Below are positions 1-10,004 of a DNA stretch of 26,397 bases, piece by piece. The stretch comes from Trichosphaerium sp. ATCC 40318 (Eukaryota; Discosea; Flabellinia; Trichosidae), in contig JALMLS010000134.1 of the NCBI GenBank assembly GCA_038496445.1, positions 1 through 26,397 on the forward strand. The letters are read 5' to 3'. The notes beneath the pieces were generated by a model. That model saw only the letters and a list, made by a program, of their open reading frames with translations. It was not told the DNA's origin and did no database searches. The position numbers and the translations under genes are program-made. The first letter of the stretch is position 1; each line of letters begins with the position of its first letter.

Positions 1-310
1 TGCCTCAGGCAATCTTGGTGAAATGCCACTAACAAATTGTGAATAATTGCTTTAACAAACGTATATTACCTAAGTTTGGCCCTACATCTCCTTTTCCGAG
101 CGGAATATACTCAATTTTGGCCTACAAATGTAAGAAAACTGTCACAAGCTGCAAAATTCTTACTCGTTTATCCTTTCCATGATCATCTACCCTCTTCCTC
201 TTCAGTGACATTGCGCCAATGGGTCGTTTTGCGTCCGGACTAAGACCTTTAAAGACCGAGAAAGTGCGAAGTTCAAAAAAATCTCTCGAGTGTCAGGTAA
301 TGCTGTCGTA
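1..310. other. Upstream noncoding region of the vanin-like gene
   Basis: No supported gene lies here. Short open frames on both strands have no recognisable content. The stretch presumably holds the promoter and 5' UTR of the gene that begins with ATG at 311. I see no clear TATA box and no CACGTG copy. Confidence 0.4.
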
Positions 311-2368
311 ATGTTCCATTTGGCAGTAAGAGTCCTATTGTTTGTATTTGCCGCCATTGTGTTAGGCCATAATGGATACAAGGCCGCTGTGGTTGAGTAT
401 AGCCCCATTTTACCCCCATATAATACAACAAGCAAGTTAGATGCCTCTACGGCGATGTTGAAGAACTTGGCACTGTATCAAGTAGTTATTACAAAGCGAT
501 GCCTGTTTACGCGTGTATAGGACTTCGCTTGTACAGCGAAAGCATCTGGAGCTGAAATAATTGTATTTCCAGAGGATGGTCTATATGGACCTCTATTCCC
601 TACCAGGTGAGTTGTAAATAGTCACAATTGCTAATTTAAATACTAGGGACAGCATTTTACCGTTTCTAGAAGCGATACCGGACACTACAGTGACACCATG
701 CACAGAATGGTCAAATGATATTTCAAAACAAGTGCGTAGCTTTTTGTTATCCACCGTGGCGCCAGCGTACCTCATACTCATCGTAAAATCAGCGACATAC
801 TTGAGTACTCATGTCAATCGTCATTTTTTTTTATTTTGGCTTAGCACGTGACTGATTATGATTTATTGCTAATTGTTTTTCCGCTTTTTTGTAGAAATCT
901 TCTCCTACGCTTTTCAAAGCTAGTTGTATAGCTAGAGATGTTGGTATATACATTGTGCTTGATATGGGGGATGTACAATACTGTAGTTCATCAAATGATG
1001 TAAACTGTCCACATGATGGGCGGTATCAGTTTAATACGCAAGTTGCTTTTTCAAACAAAGGCGCTATTCTTCAAAAATACCATAAAACGCACTTATGGTT
1101 TGAACCTCAGTTCGATACACCAGTAAATCAATCACCAAAGTATTTTGATACAGATTTCGGTACGCTTTTTGTGTTGATGAAGAAATTGTTTGTATTTGTT
1201 GTTAACAATTTTTTGGCAAAAGGTGTTCGCTTTGGTATGAGTATATGCTTTGATATAATGTTTGAGCACCCACTGATTGATCTCATAAGTTTGGGTATTA
1301 CAGACTTTACTTACTCAGCGTGGTGGGTCAATACGCCGCCCGCTTTAACAGCAACACAAGTAAGTTGAATATTGCAGCTCAAAGTTACTCAAAAAACTAG
1401 TTTGTTTTGAGTTGTACTTATATGTGGTAGGTCCAAAGCGCTTTTTCATTATTCAGAGATGTCAATCTTCTAGCTTCAGGCTCTGGGCATAGTTGGTAAG
1501 GATCGTACTATGTCAAACTCACAAATTAATGTACTATTTCAGGTTTAATTCTGGATCTGGTATTTATAGCAGTTCGACGGTTTTGCAGACTTTCTTCAAT
1601 CCATCAGGGAAAGGCCAGTCTAAACTCATGATCGCAGAAGTACCAGCAAACAACGTTAAAGTAGTAGAGTACCAGGAAAAAGTGCTTGAGCTCGCTACTG
1701 GTGTCAAGTTGGGTACCGGTTTTACCTTTTAATTGTATTTTCGAAAAGGGAACAAAGAGCTTATTCTTATTTTAGACAAGTTCAAGTCGATAGAAATCAA
1801 TACTTCTGATATCACTGAAGGTTCAGTTACGATAACACAAGGCAACACTACGTGCTCATTAGAGTACAAAGTAAAGTAAGCTCTTCTTGTTTTATCATCC
1901 TTAATAACCTCTACAAAGGCTTCCTGGTGTTACAGATAATCAAAGATACATACTAGCAATACTAGATGGAGAATTAGGCATACTGAAAACAGTAGCTTGC
2001 TCTTTTCTTGTTTGCCAAAAAAAGTATGTACTTTTTTCTTATTTTTTTCAACAAAAGTGGAGTCTTACGTCTTTGATGAATCATTAAGTTATTGACTGTT
2101 TTATTATTGTAGAGGACATGATAGAGATTGTTTTGGTAAAACTAATGAATTGAGTTCATCTGTTGTATTTAGTTCAGTGTCTCTATCAACGACAATGAAT
2201 GTCAAAGGTGTAAATACTTTCTTGCCTGTTGCATCTTCTGATCAATCTCAACTTTTTCCTAATGATGCATTTCAGTTCACACGTGGACCTAACAAATCAT
2301 TTACTTATACTTCTTCCAAAATCGGTAAATCCCTTTTGAACATAGGGATATTCGGCCTTCATTTTTAG
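311..2368 (+). CDS. Secreted vanin/biotinidase-like amidohydrolase (nitrilase superfamily), 10 exons
   Basis: Exons: 311-481, 521-606, 647-731, 895-1159, 1223-1359, 1431-1495, 1543-1700, 1749-1875, 1919-2023, 2113-2368. They sum to 1,455 bases (484 residues), close to vanin-1. A hydrophobic signal peptide (about residues 1-19) is followed by the carbon-nitrogen hydrolase domain. The triad is visible: Glu about 75 in FPEDG, Lys about 178 in KYHKTHLW, Cys about 211 in SICFDIMF. The GRYQFNT and SGSGIY motifs and a C-terminal vanin base domain (CSLEYK, AILDGELG) follow. Family members hydrolyse pantetheine (vanin) or biocytin (biotinidase) outside the cell; I cannot tell which substrate applies. 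No hydrophobic GPI-anchor tail is seen at the C terminus, so it is probably secreted. All introns are GT-AG and short (39-163 bases); the first is only 39. The ATG at 311 is chosen because it starts the signal peptide. Confidence 0.9.
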
Positions 2369-2396
2369 AAGCCTTAAACCAAAAAAATGTACTATA

Positions 2397-2402
2397 AATA
2401 AA
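2397..2402 (+). terminator. Polyadenylation signal AATAAA of the vanin-like gene
   Basis: AATAAA lies 29 bases after the stop codon ending at 2368, a plausible position for 3' end formation. About 450 bases without a gene separate it from the next ATG at 2849; I see nothing coding there on the + strand. Confidence 0.5.
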
Positions 2403-2848
2403 AACACGACTACAAATAACCATGCCCAGTGTCCATTTGAAATTAAAGTACTAATAATAATTATGCACAATGAACTTATACCAAATAGCATCTTAGGAGT
2501 GTATACCACAATACTATCAAGTGTTGTCTTTTATTTCAATGAATGCTATTTGACCAGCTGTGACAACATCAAAAGCTGAAATGTAGAAATATCAAATGGC
2601 GCTATTTTCTTGTTGGAACTCTATTACAAACATTCTAAGCTCTTACATGCTAAAGGACTGTATTTGAAGGTAATATATTTTTTTTATCCTGTAGAGGAAC
2701 CCTACCCTTTTGTAATCTAGCGCTTGTATGCGCAATTATACAACGTAAAAGCCACATCAAGCAACAAAACTCAAATATTTGTAACTCGTGACTTTGAAAC
2801 GCGTGTTTTACCCTAATCGTTAAAGATTGTAAGTGTGCGCCTTCTCCA

Positions 2849-5800
2849 ATGGCGGAATTCCCAGTTATTAAACTTGTTGGTAAAGATGAGTTAAAGAAAA
2901 AGCTCATCAAATCATTCGAAGCAAGACACCGCGAGATATATCAACGTAAAAGCATCAGCAAAGAAGGTGCTTTTTATTTTTATTTATTCTGCTCTTTTTT
3001 ATCTTTGGGCGCACGTGGTGCACGTGACTTTAACATTTTGTTAACTAACTGTAGAGACACATTATATACTAGCAGGGAAAACAGAATTGGCGATACTAGT
3101 ACTACACATTTGCTTACAAACCTTTTGAACTTACTATTGATTTAAGAATACAGATGAATCAGATCCAGAAAGACATTTATATTACCCAGTATGTGTAACC
3201 ACGTGGTTTTCTTTATTTTGTTGAAAGCAACAACTAAAACAAACTCTTTCAAGTTGGCTGATGTCTTCATTCTTATTTTCTCTGTTGTTGACCTTGAGAG
3301 CTTACATTCTATAAAAGATAAGGTACAGGCCTTTATTGAAGTGATTGATTTTGGTGCTTATTTAGTAACTATTAGTGGTTGCCAGAACTAAGACAGTTTG
3401 CTCCATACACACCTTATTTGTTGCTTGGCAGTCAAATAGAACTTAGAGATGACTCAAACAACTCACGTTCCGCTAGTCAAAAAGATACAGCCCTGGGAAT
3501 CAGTGGTTCAGAACATATTACTTTTGAACAAGGTATACCTTGTTTATCACATGATAGTTTATTAATCAACGTAAACAAAGGAAGCCTACTTGCTAATGAT
3601 ATCAGTGCCTTTGATTACTGGGAGTGTTCATTGGATATACTATGGACGGAACATATAAGTGAGGTGTTTGATGCTTGTGTGAATTATGTCGGATCAAAGA
3701 GAGTGCGCCACGTATATAAGTGCGGAGTAAAACTACTTATACTCGGACACGGTGGATCAGGTACCAGTACTTGGCGAATGCTATCTCTTTTAACTTCTTA
3801 ACAGGGAAAACGACTTTGCTAAACAAAGTTGAACAACAGCGATCAAAAGGTGTAACAAAATCCACTATATCTTTGAGTACGCGACAATTGAATTTAGTTA
3901 AGAATGTAGATTGTATTGCATATGACTTTGGAGGTCAGATGGAGTATCTAACAAGTCACAAGTCTTTCTTTTCTGACAGAAATTCTATTTATATTGTTAT
4001 GGTATTTCCAACATTTACTGCGTTTGTTGTTCATTGTAACTAACTTGTTAAATGAGATTGATGTGTCAACTAATTTGAGTATACAAACACAACATATTTG
4101 TCATTGGCTTGATGTTCTTGGTTCCAAGGGATTGTTGTATTCAAGGCAAAAACGTCATTTGATAGTTGTCGGAAACAAACTTGATCTTGTTCGAGATCCA
4201 GAAAATACTCTAGATGATATTGTGGCCAACATAAACAAACAATTGAGTGATCATATATCCAAAGCGCCTAAGAATAAGATTGAAGTTACATTCAGCAAGG
4301 ATATGGTCATGTCATCGTTATCTAGTAAGTGTACACTGACTGGTTACTGTTGTAAACTCTACTAATTCAGTTGTTTCAACTATTCAGATAAAAGTGTTGA
4401 TAAGTTCAGGAAAATACTATCAACGTGTATAAGCTCAACAACAACGTGGTCCATTGAATCACAAGTACAATTTACATATCTAATAGAAGAAACAAGCATA
4501 TTTGATTCATCACAAGTATTGTGGACAGTGTACGAGTTTTTCATACCTTTCATTTTTCTCATAATTTTCTTTCCTTTTGTTGCACTTGGTGCTTATAAAC
4601 GCATTCTAGAGATGACATGTTTATATTATTGAAGGGAAAAAAGAGTACTATAATACCATTACTTGAACAGAAGTTCAAGTACAACGTTTATTCTGGGTTT
4701 TCACCTGATGTGTTCCACAACCTAATGGATGGAATCGAGTATTTACATTCTCTGGGAAAGATAACATACAATAAGGTACCACAACAACCCTTTATGGTGT
4801 TTTTTTACACTGTAGAGGTGGTTCGGGCTTATACGGCCACAAAATATCTTACGGGTTAACCGGCTAGCTGTTACACGCCCATGCCTAGCTTGAATAAATT
4901 GATTCCTTCTCTAGGCAACACAAACGGTGTGTTTGAGACCACAAACTATTGCACGTGTCATTGCAAGTTTTATTGGTCCACGAGAACATATACAAAGAGT
5001 ACATGGAAACACAACAAGCTTATTGACACATCGAACGGCAATTGTTAGTCATGCTGTTGCTGTTAAAAAAATCAAAGCAATATCAGAGCTAACAAAACTT
5101 ACTGACAATGAATGTGATGCCATCATGTTGTACATTGAATCTATGAACATATGCTACAAACTAAGCGATGAAGAAGTTGTACGTCTTGTAAACTACTAGA
5201 CAAGTACTAACGTTGATTGTATAGAAAAACTATGGTCAAGAAGGATACTTGTTTTATTGCTTGAGACCTGAAGCTGAAATGATGTACATGCCTCCACCTA
5301 CGGACAAAGACCACAAAGAGAAGTTTATCAGTGATACCAAAGCAAAAGATATAATCATGAGAGTTCATCACACTGAGACAGGTGCTTTTCTTTGCCCTAC
5401 CCACTAGCCTTAACAATGTTAGGTGAAAGAACTACAACCTATCATTGTGTATTCAAAAAGGCTATCAAGAAAGTGAAAGTGAAGCATTCAGAAATAGATT
5501 GTATCACCTTTCACAACACTGTTAGGGTGCTTGCATTCAGTCTTGTAAAGCAAAATAGAAGCATCACCACTGACACATTCAATGAACTTCAAGGAAAGCT
5601 AAAAGGTACTCACAACTCAGCATTCATCGTTGTTTGTATTTAAGTTTATGTTTAAGGATTAAAAGACAACAGATACAAGTTGTTTGCAAACTCTATGATT
5701 ATTAAAGACCCTGATGGAAACGTGATATCCTTGTATTATAAAAATGGCAGTATTGCGATTGTTGTTAGAGGCATTGCACCGGAGATGTGGAAGGTACTTG

Positions 5801-7952
5801 AAAAAATACAGTGCCAAATTGTTAATCTGAGGCAGATAAATCTCTCCAAAGAGCTCAATGAGTTTGGTCTCAAAGATAATCCGATTTGCCCATGTGGCGC
5901 CCAAATGGGCATGATACTGCCGTTGACAAAACGTGAGCTTAAACATGGAAAAAAGTGTGAATTTACAGGGCTTCAAATAAGTCCGTCAGAATTAGTTCAT
6001 GGCTTTCCTTTTCAGAACGATATTCTCAATCCTCTCTGGAGCACCATTAAGTGCGTTTATAAAACAATACTATATATAATAACATACTACTAGATCCTCA
6101 ATGATGGGTAAGTCTAAGAAACTGTGGAAGCAAAAAGGGAACCTGAAATATACCGATCTTACTGACAATGAATTACATCAGGTTTGGTCTTTTTCTTTTT
6201 TTTTTCACTCACTGCTAACAAAGTTAGGACTGCAAAGAAGAATATCTTCGTATTCGTGATATGTTCTACAAGTTTGTAGGAAACGAGAAGAGTTCTTTGT
6301 TTGAGATGACAAAGGCAACTGTGCTCTACAACCCTTCCCTTGAGAAAAAGTTTGGAGAAATGTACAACAAACTTGTAAAAAGAGTGTTAAAGGCTGATAC
6401 TATTTCACCACCTTCTAGTATGTAATATTTGGTCTGCCTAAAATGTTAACACACCTCTCAAGATCCAGGATCAAATACAACCCAAGAGAAGGATAAAAAG
6501 GAATGGCAGCAATGGTATGAAATAACCACGTGGGTTCAGATTGTCGTAGTTTTTTTCACAGAATTGTTAGGATATTATCTCATCTGGAGCAGTACACCAT
6601 GCGTGTATCTGGAAATGAGCAGATCAACCTTATTGCAGGGTTCAATGGTACTTCTGAAGTAAGTCTAACTAGCATTGCAGAATTTTAACTATACTGGTGT
6701 AGGATACGTGCTTCAAGATAGCAGAAAGTAATTTCTTAGAAGCTGCTGAGAAGAAAAAAATGGGCATTACTGTCACTGATCCTGGATATTTTGGTACACG
6801 ACTCTTCTCAATTACTCCTTAAAATTATTTAGGTAATGGTATATACTTCACACAATACCCTTCATATGGTACAATAGTTAGAACGTCCTTTGTGGTAACT
6901 AAATACTTGGTTAGGTTCTTTGTACGCAAAAGCAAATAAAAAACAAGGAAATGTGAAGTGTATGATCATTTCTTGGATACTAATGGGTAACATTACAATG
7001 TTAGAATTATATTCTTACAGGTTATGCTAGGTAGACCATATCCTGTTACAGAGGATCCTTTCAAAGGTGCCTCAACGTCACTTCTTGGTAAAGGTTTAGT
7101 TGTATGTTTTTACCTTGTTTGTGTACCTTCTAAATGGTGCTGTAGGCGGGATATGACTCACACTATGTTGTTACAAAGAGTACAATTTCCAAGGATATTC
7201 AAGCACCTTGCAAGCCTGGCGAAGTGCCAGACGCTGACGAGATAGTAATTTTCAATAAAGATCAGGTACAACACCAGCTTGTACAACAGAGTAATCATTT
7301 ATCACTTTAACCTAGATTTTACCTCGATACCTTGTGTACTACAAGCGTGTTGATACAACTTCAAGCAATAAAAACTCTGGGTTGGTATTTGCTCAAATGA
7401 AGAGCAAAAATGTTGAGTGGCGTGATGCTGATAAACTTGTTCTTTGGGTTGACAACAACTTATCTTTTCAAAACAAGGAATTAGTAAAGGTCATCGAGAA
7501 ATCAAGCAAACATAAAGTCAAAGTATGTTCTTCAAAAGTCTTTTAGTGTCACGTGTATTAACGTCTAATGTTGATTTTGTTTAGGTGATAAGCATGACAT
7601 CATCTGTAGAACTAAAGTCGTGGCTTGATACAATTGCTCCTCATTTGAAGGGACGGAACTTTATGATTGTAACAAACAGATATCGAAAAAATGATGGTGG
7701 TGATAAAGCAGCACATGACCTCATCAAGTAATTTTGTTTTGAACGGATCAGTCCTTAGATTTAACTCACGTGTTTGTCAATAGGTTAGTACGTGGACATA
7801 AAGGCTGGAAGAGTATTCCTGTTGTTGTGTTTTGTGAAAACATTGCAGATGCAAGGAGTCTTAAAAAGATGAAACATACACAAGTTACTGACAGGTCACC
7901 TGACGTTTTAACATGGTGTTCTTCGCTAAAGAAAAACCCTTTCAAAAAATAA
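2849..7952 (+). CDS. Multidomain Rho-like/Roc/COR/ADP-ribosyltransferase/receiver-like protein, 26 exons
   Basis: Exons: 2849-2966, 3055-3098, 3147-3188, 3254-3322, 3376-3532, 3581-3760, 3805-4001, 4057-4324, 4388-4529, 4610-4775, 4915-5187, 5225-5381, 5423-5605, 5657-6050, 6094-6181, 6228-6417, 6463-6514, 6571-6658, 6703-6793, 6833-6868, 6915-6986, 7031-7101, 7146-7265, 7316-7522, 7585-7727, 7784-7952; total 3,717 bases, 1,238 residues in one frame. Domains: Rho-family fold (about 5-195) with degenerate nucleotide motifs; Roc GTPase (about 195-365) with P-loop GHGGSGKTT (K205), DFGGQ (D244) and NKLD (N309); COR (about 370-660); a linker with paired Cys (CPCG); ADP-ribosyltransferase fold (about 905-1077) with FNGT (N932), GNGIYFT, Tyr 982 and Glu 1058; receiver-like domain (about 1105-1225) with LWVDNN and IVTN. 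Introns are GT-AG, 39-139 bases. The junctions at 4529/4610 and 5187/5225 are the least certain. It could be two genes, but phases stay open throughout. Roco proteins are signalling GTPases; the role here is unknown. Confidence 0.82.
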
Positions 7953-8409
7953 CAAGGAAATACTATTAAGGGTCTAAATTAGATTCAGTAGAAGTCCATA
8001 TTGAATGCCAAAGTAAAGGAAACCGCAAATTGTTTGGAGTTATGACGTAGTTTGAATCCAGTTGTTTAATCCGTATGCACTAATTAAACGAGGATTGTGG
8101 TTAGAAGCTTATATATTGTTACATCTGCTACAAAAATACCAAGGTATGCCATTGCCGCCGGAGCAATTACCTACTGAACAAAAGCATGATACTGTTAAAA
8201 GCGGATTGGGTAGTAAATACGAACATGGCAACTTATCAACTTTTAGAAACTTTATACTTTTGAAAAGCCTCTGCTAGGAGAAATTGTTACAAGCGTTTTA
8301 ACACGTGACTCTTAAGCCCTTTGTCAAAAAATTCATAAGTGTCACCGTGCTTGGTTTTTATTGTGATTCAAAAATACTTATTGCCTCCCATTTACAACAC
8401 TTCACGAGC
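7953..8409. other. Spacer between the GTPase/ART gene and the aminotransferase gene
   Basis: About 460 bases with no supported gene. An open frame at 8062-8277 lacks an ATG at its start and resembles nothing I know. One CACGTGA copy at 8302 sits about 100 bases before the aminotransferase ATG and may belong to its promoter. No canonical AATAAA was found for the upstream gene. Confidence 0.4.
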
Positions 8410-8715
8410 ATGAGTAAGAGTCTTAGTCCATCGGATTACATAAAGCTATTAAGTACAAAAGGCAAATCACTAAAATCAAACCCACTTCGGTCTCTTGACG
8501 TGGTATTTAACGCACACGATGATATGGTAACAGTTCTTTATCTAAGTTCGTTTATTACCTCAAGTTTTATAGATTAGCCTTGGAAATGGTCAGCCTGAAC
8601 CAAATGCAATACCTATAACTGGTATAACAATCAAATTAAAGTCAGGTAAGAAAAATCGTTTGTAATGTCAATTGAACCTCACATAGGAGAATCTATTGAT
8701 GTTTCTTCGCCTATG
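8410..8715 (+). pseudogene. AADAT: 5' part of an aminoadipate/kynurenine aminotransferase gene, cut by the retrotransposon
   Basis: Exons 8410-8526, 8573-8645 and 8687-8715 (first part of exon 3) encode the N terminus of an ARO8/AADAT-type fold I PLP aminotransferase. The peptide includes MISLGNGQPEPN, matching the family's MISLAGGLPNPN stretch, then the IKLKSGE strand. Exon 3 stops at an ATG codon exactly where the LTR begins at 8716. Reading on into the LTR gives six more codons (CKDALL) and then TAA, so this part alone would end at about 79 residues. It continues without loss of a base at 14402 once the element and one target duplication are removed. Introns of 46 and 41 bases fit the host pattern. 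Confidence 0.85.
8712..8715. repeat. Target site duplication TATG, left copy
   Basis: TATG directly abuts the start of the left LTR and is matched by TATG at 14398-14401 directly after the right LTR. A 4-base duplication is normal for Ty3/gypsy integration. It lies in coding sequence of the aminotransferase (the end of a CCT ATG codon pair). Confidence 0.9.
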
Positions 8716-8809
8716 TGTAAGGACGCTTTATTGTAATTAAGTCAGACCTTTAAGACGTATAATAAAGTTAACCTTTATCCCTATCACTCGGACTACCATA
8801 CCTCTTACA
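8716..8809 (+). repeat. 5' LTR (94 bases)
   Basis: Begins TGTAAG and ends CTTACA, a 6-base terminal inverted repeat starting TG and ending CA. By eye it is identical to the copy at 14304-14397. It contains AATAAA at 8761-8766 just after a GTATAATAAAG context that could serve both as a promoter element and as a poly(A) signal. At 94 bases it is very short for a gypsy LTR. Confidence 0.95.
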
Positions 8810-8810
8810 G

Positions 8811-8826
8811 TGGCGACACTGAGCAG
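8811..8826 (+). other. Probable tRNA primer-binding site
   Basis: TGGCGACACTGAGCAG starts one base after the 5' LTR and begins with TGG, the complement of the tRNA CCA end. Position and start fit a minus-strand primer site. I cannot assign the tRNA from sequence alone. Confidence 0.6.
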
Positions 8827-8870
8827 TTTAAACAAACCAGGAGCATACAGTTACGATTTACGACATTACG

Positions 8871-10004
8871 ATGAACAACAAGAAAGTACACGATATTGAA
8901 GCATACATACCATACAACAACCTTCAAAACGGAACATGGGTATCACGATGGAAAGGAAAGAACAGCTTCACGGAAACACACCTAGTTAAAACCAAGAAGA
9001 CGTTTACCGGCAAAAGAAGCGATTTGCCACAATTTCTCACGAATTTGAGGTTGCTCACAGAAGATGCCGAATTGAGTGAGAAAGGGTTCGTTCTATTTCT
9101 CGAACAAGCGATTGGAAGCAACATCACCACGCTTATCAACGATTGCGAAAGGAAGGCACGCGACAAGATCGAACTATTGGTCAACAACCTCTTTCCCGAA
9201 GATATCATGCGTACGTTGCACATAGAATTTATTAGTGCGACACAGAACGAAAATGAAAGCATTTTGAAATGGTCTATTCGAGTTTCAGAAAAAGGGCGTA
9301 TGGTTAACGCTACCAAGAAGGAGATCGCTAGAAGGTTTCGAAATGGCTTTCGACAAGAATTGAAACTCAAAGTCGACCTCGAGTACGCCAACTACACCGA
9401 TGAAGAGAAGGACGCACTCACCATCAGCGAAATCACGGTAAAAGCTCAAAAATATGTGAAACGCGACAACAGTATCATGGAAGGCGAAGCAGAGGCTATG
9501 AACTATACCTCGAACAAAAGGAAGTACGAAGAACCACCAAGACGTAACAACCAAGTACGAGAGAACAATTACGAGCGAGAAAAACGTTTTGGCACCGGCA
9601 GATTCGACCCAAGGAAGCGTAACCGACGTACCAACACGAGAGTCTATTACGAGGAGTCTGGCGTCAAAGTTGTTGTCTCTGGCGATAACAAGTATCGATT
9701 CACGGCAAAAGGAGAACCGATATGTAGCGGATGTGGACGCTCTCGACACATTTGGCGTAAGTGTTACAACAACCCAGACCGCGAAGAAGATGCACCATCG
9801 CAGTACTACCCAGAACCAGGAAAGCGCCAGAACAAGAACAACGGTGCCAGTAAAGAAGATGTAAACGTCGTCGAAGAAGAAGAAGATGACGACAACGTGT
9901 TTGCCAATACAGATATTAATTTTGATTATGATCGTCTTTGTTTGTTGAGTGAGTGTTTGCGTTTGCGTTGTTGTGTTTTGTGTTTACGTGTGTGTAGAAC
10001 CTGA
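8871..10004 (+). CDS. gag: Gag-like protein with CCHC zinc knuckle
   Basis: A 377-residue ORF starts with a true ATG 61 bases after the LTR. The N-terminal two thirds is helical and charged, in keeping with a retrotransposon capsid. A basic, Arg- and Asn-rich stretch (about residues 215-255) precedes one zinc knuckle, CSGCGRSRHIWRKC (about 285-298), which fits CX2CX4HX4C exactly. An acidic run (EEEEDDD) follows. The last 18 codons (SECLRLRC onward) come from a T/G-rich stretch that looks like an intron; if it is spliced out, Gag continues directly into Pol. Gag coats the RNA and forms the particle. Confidence 0.9.
   Translation: MNNKKVHDIEAYIPYNNLQNGTWVSRWKGKNSFTETHLVKTKKTFTGKRSDLPQFLTNLRLLTEDAELSEKGFVLFLEQAIGSNITTLINDCERKARDKIELLVNNLFPEDIMRTLHIEFISATQNENESILKWSIRVSEKGRMVNATKKEIARRFRNGFRQELKLKVDLEYANYTDEEKDALTISEITVKAQKYVKRDNSIMEGEAEAMNYTSNKRKYEEPPRRNNQVRENNYEREKRFGTGRFDPRKRNRRTNTRVYYEESGVKVVVSGDNKYRFTAKGEPICSGCGRSRHIWRKCYNNPDREEDAPSQYYPEPGKRQNKNNGASKEDVNVVEEEEDDDNVFANTDINFDYDRLCLLSECLRLRCCVLCLRVCRT
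9949..9997 (+). other. Putative 49-base intron (or frameshift region) joining gag to pol
   Basis: The segment begins GTGAGT, a strong donor, and ends TGTGTGTAG, a normal acceptor, with a T-rich interior. Removing its 49 bases joins the gag frame (...RLCLL) to the pol frame (K-PEDEKC...) with no stop. Unspliced RNA terminates Gag at 10004. The host introns in this window are 38-100 bases, so the size fits. The alternative is +1 ribosomal frameshifting inside the 9949-10004 overlap. Confidence 0.55.

Noticed and set aside
2297-2509. Hydrophobic minus-strand frame that looks like a membrane peptide
   Set aside because: Overlaps the last exon of the vanin-like gene antisense; hydrophobicity follows from AT-rich antisense reading, and no partner exons were found.
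3533-3580. Treating this in-frame 48-base segment as coding
   Set aside because: It begins GTATAC and ends AAAG, and removing it aligns the Rho-like domain with Rac/Cdc42 without a gap (HITFEQ-GSLLAND).
8062-8277. Open frame of 71 codons before the aminotransferase gene
   Set aside because: Starts with TTG rather than ATG, has no recognisable motif and does not join in frame to neighbouring exons by a clear GT-AG pair.
9285-9749. Long minus-strand frames opposite gag and pol
   Set aside because: Antisense shadows of well-supported gag and pol; no plausible protein content.
9949-10004. A -1 frameshift between gag and pol, as in many retroelements
   Set aside because: The pol frame is +1 relative to gag, and no heptameric slippery site of the -1 type is seen in the overlap; splicing or +1 shifting fits better.
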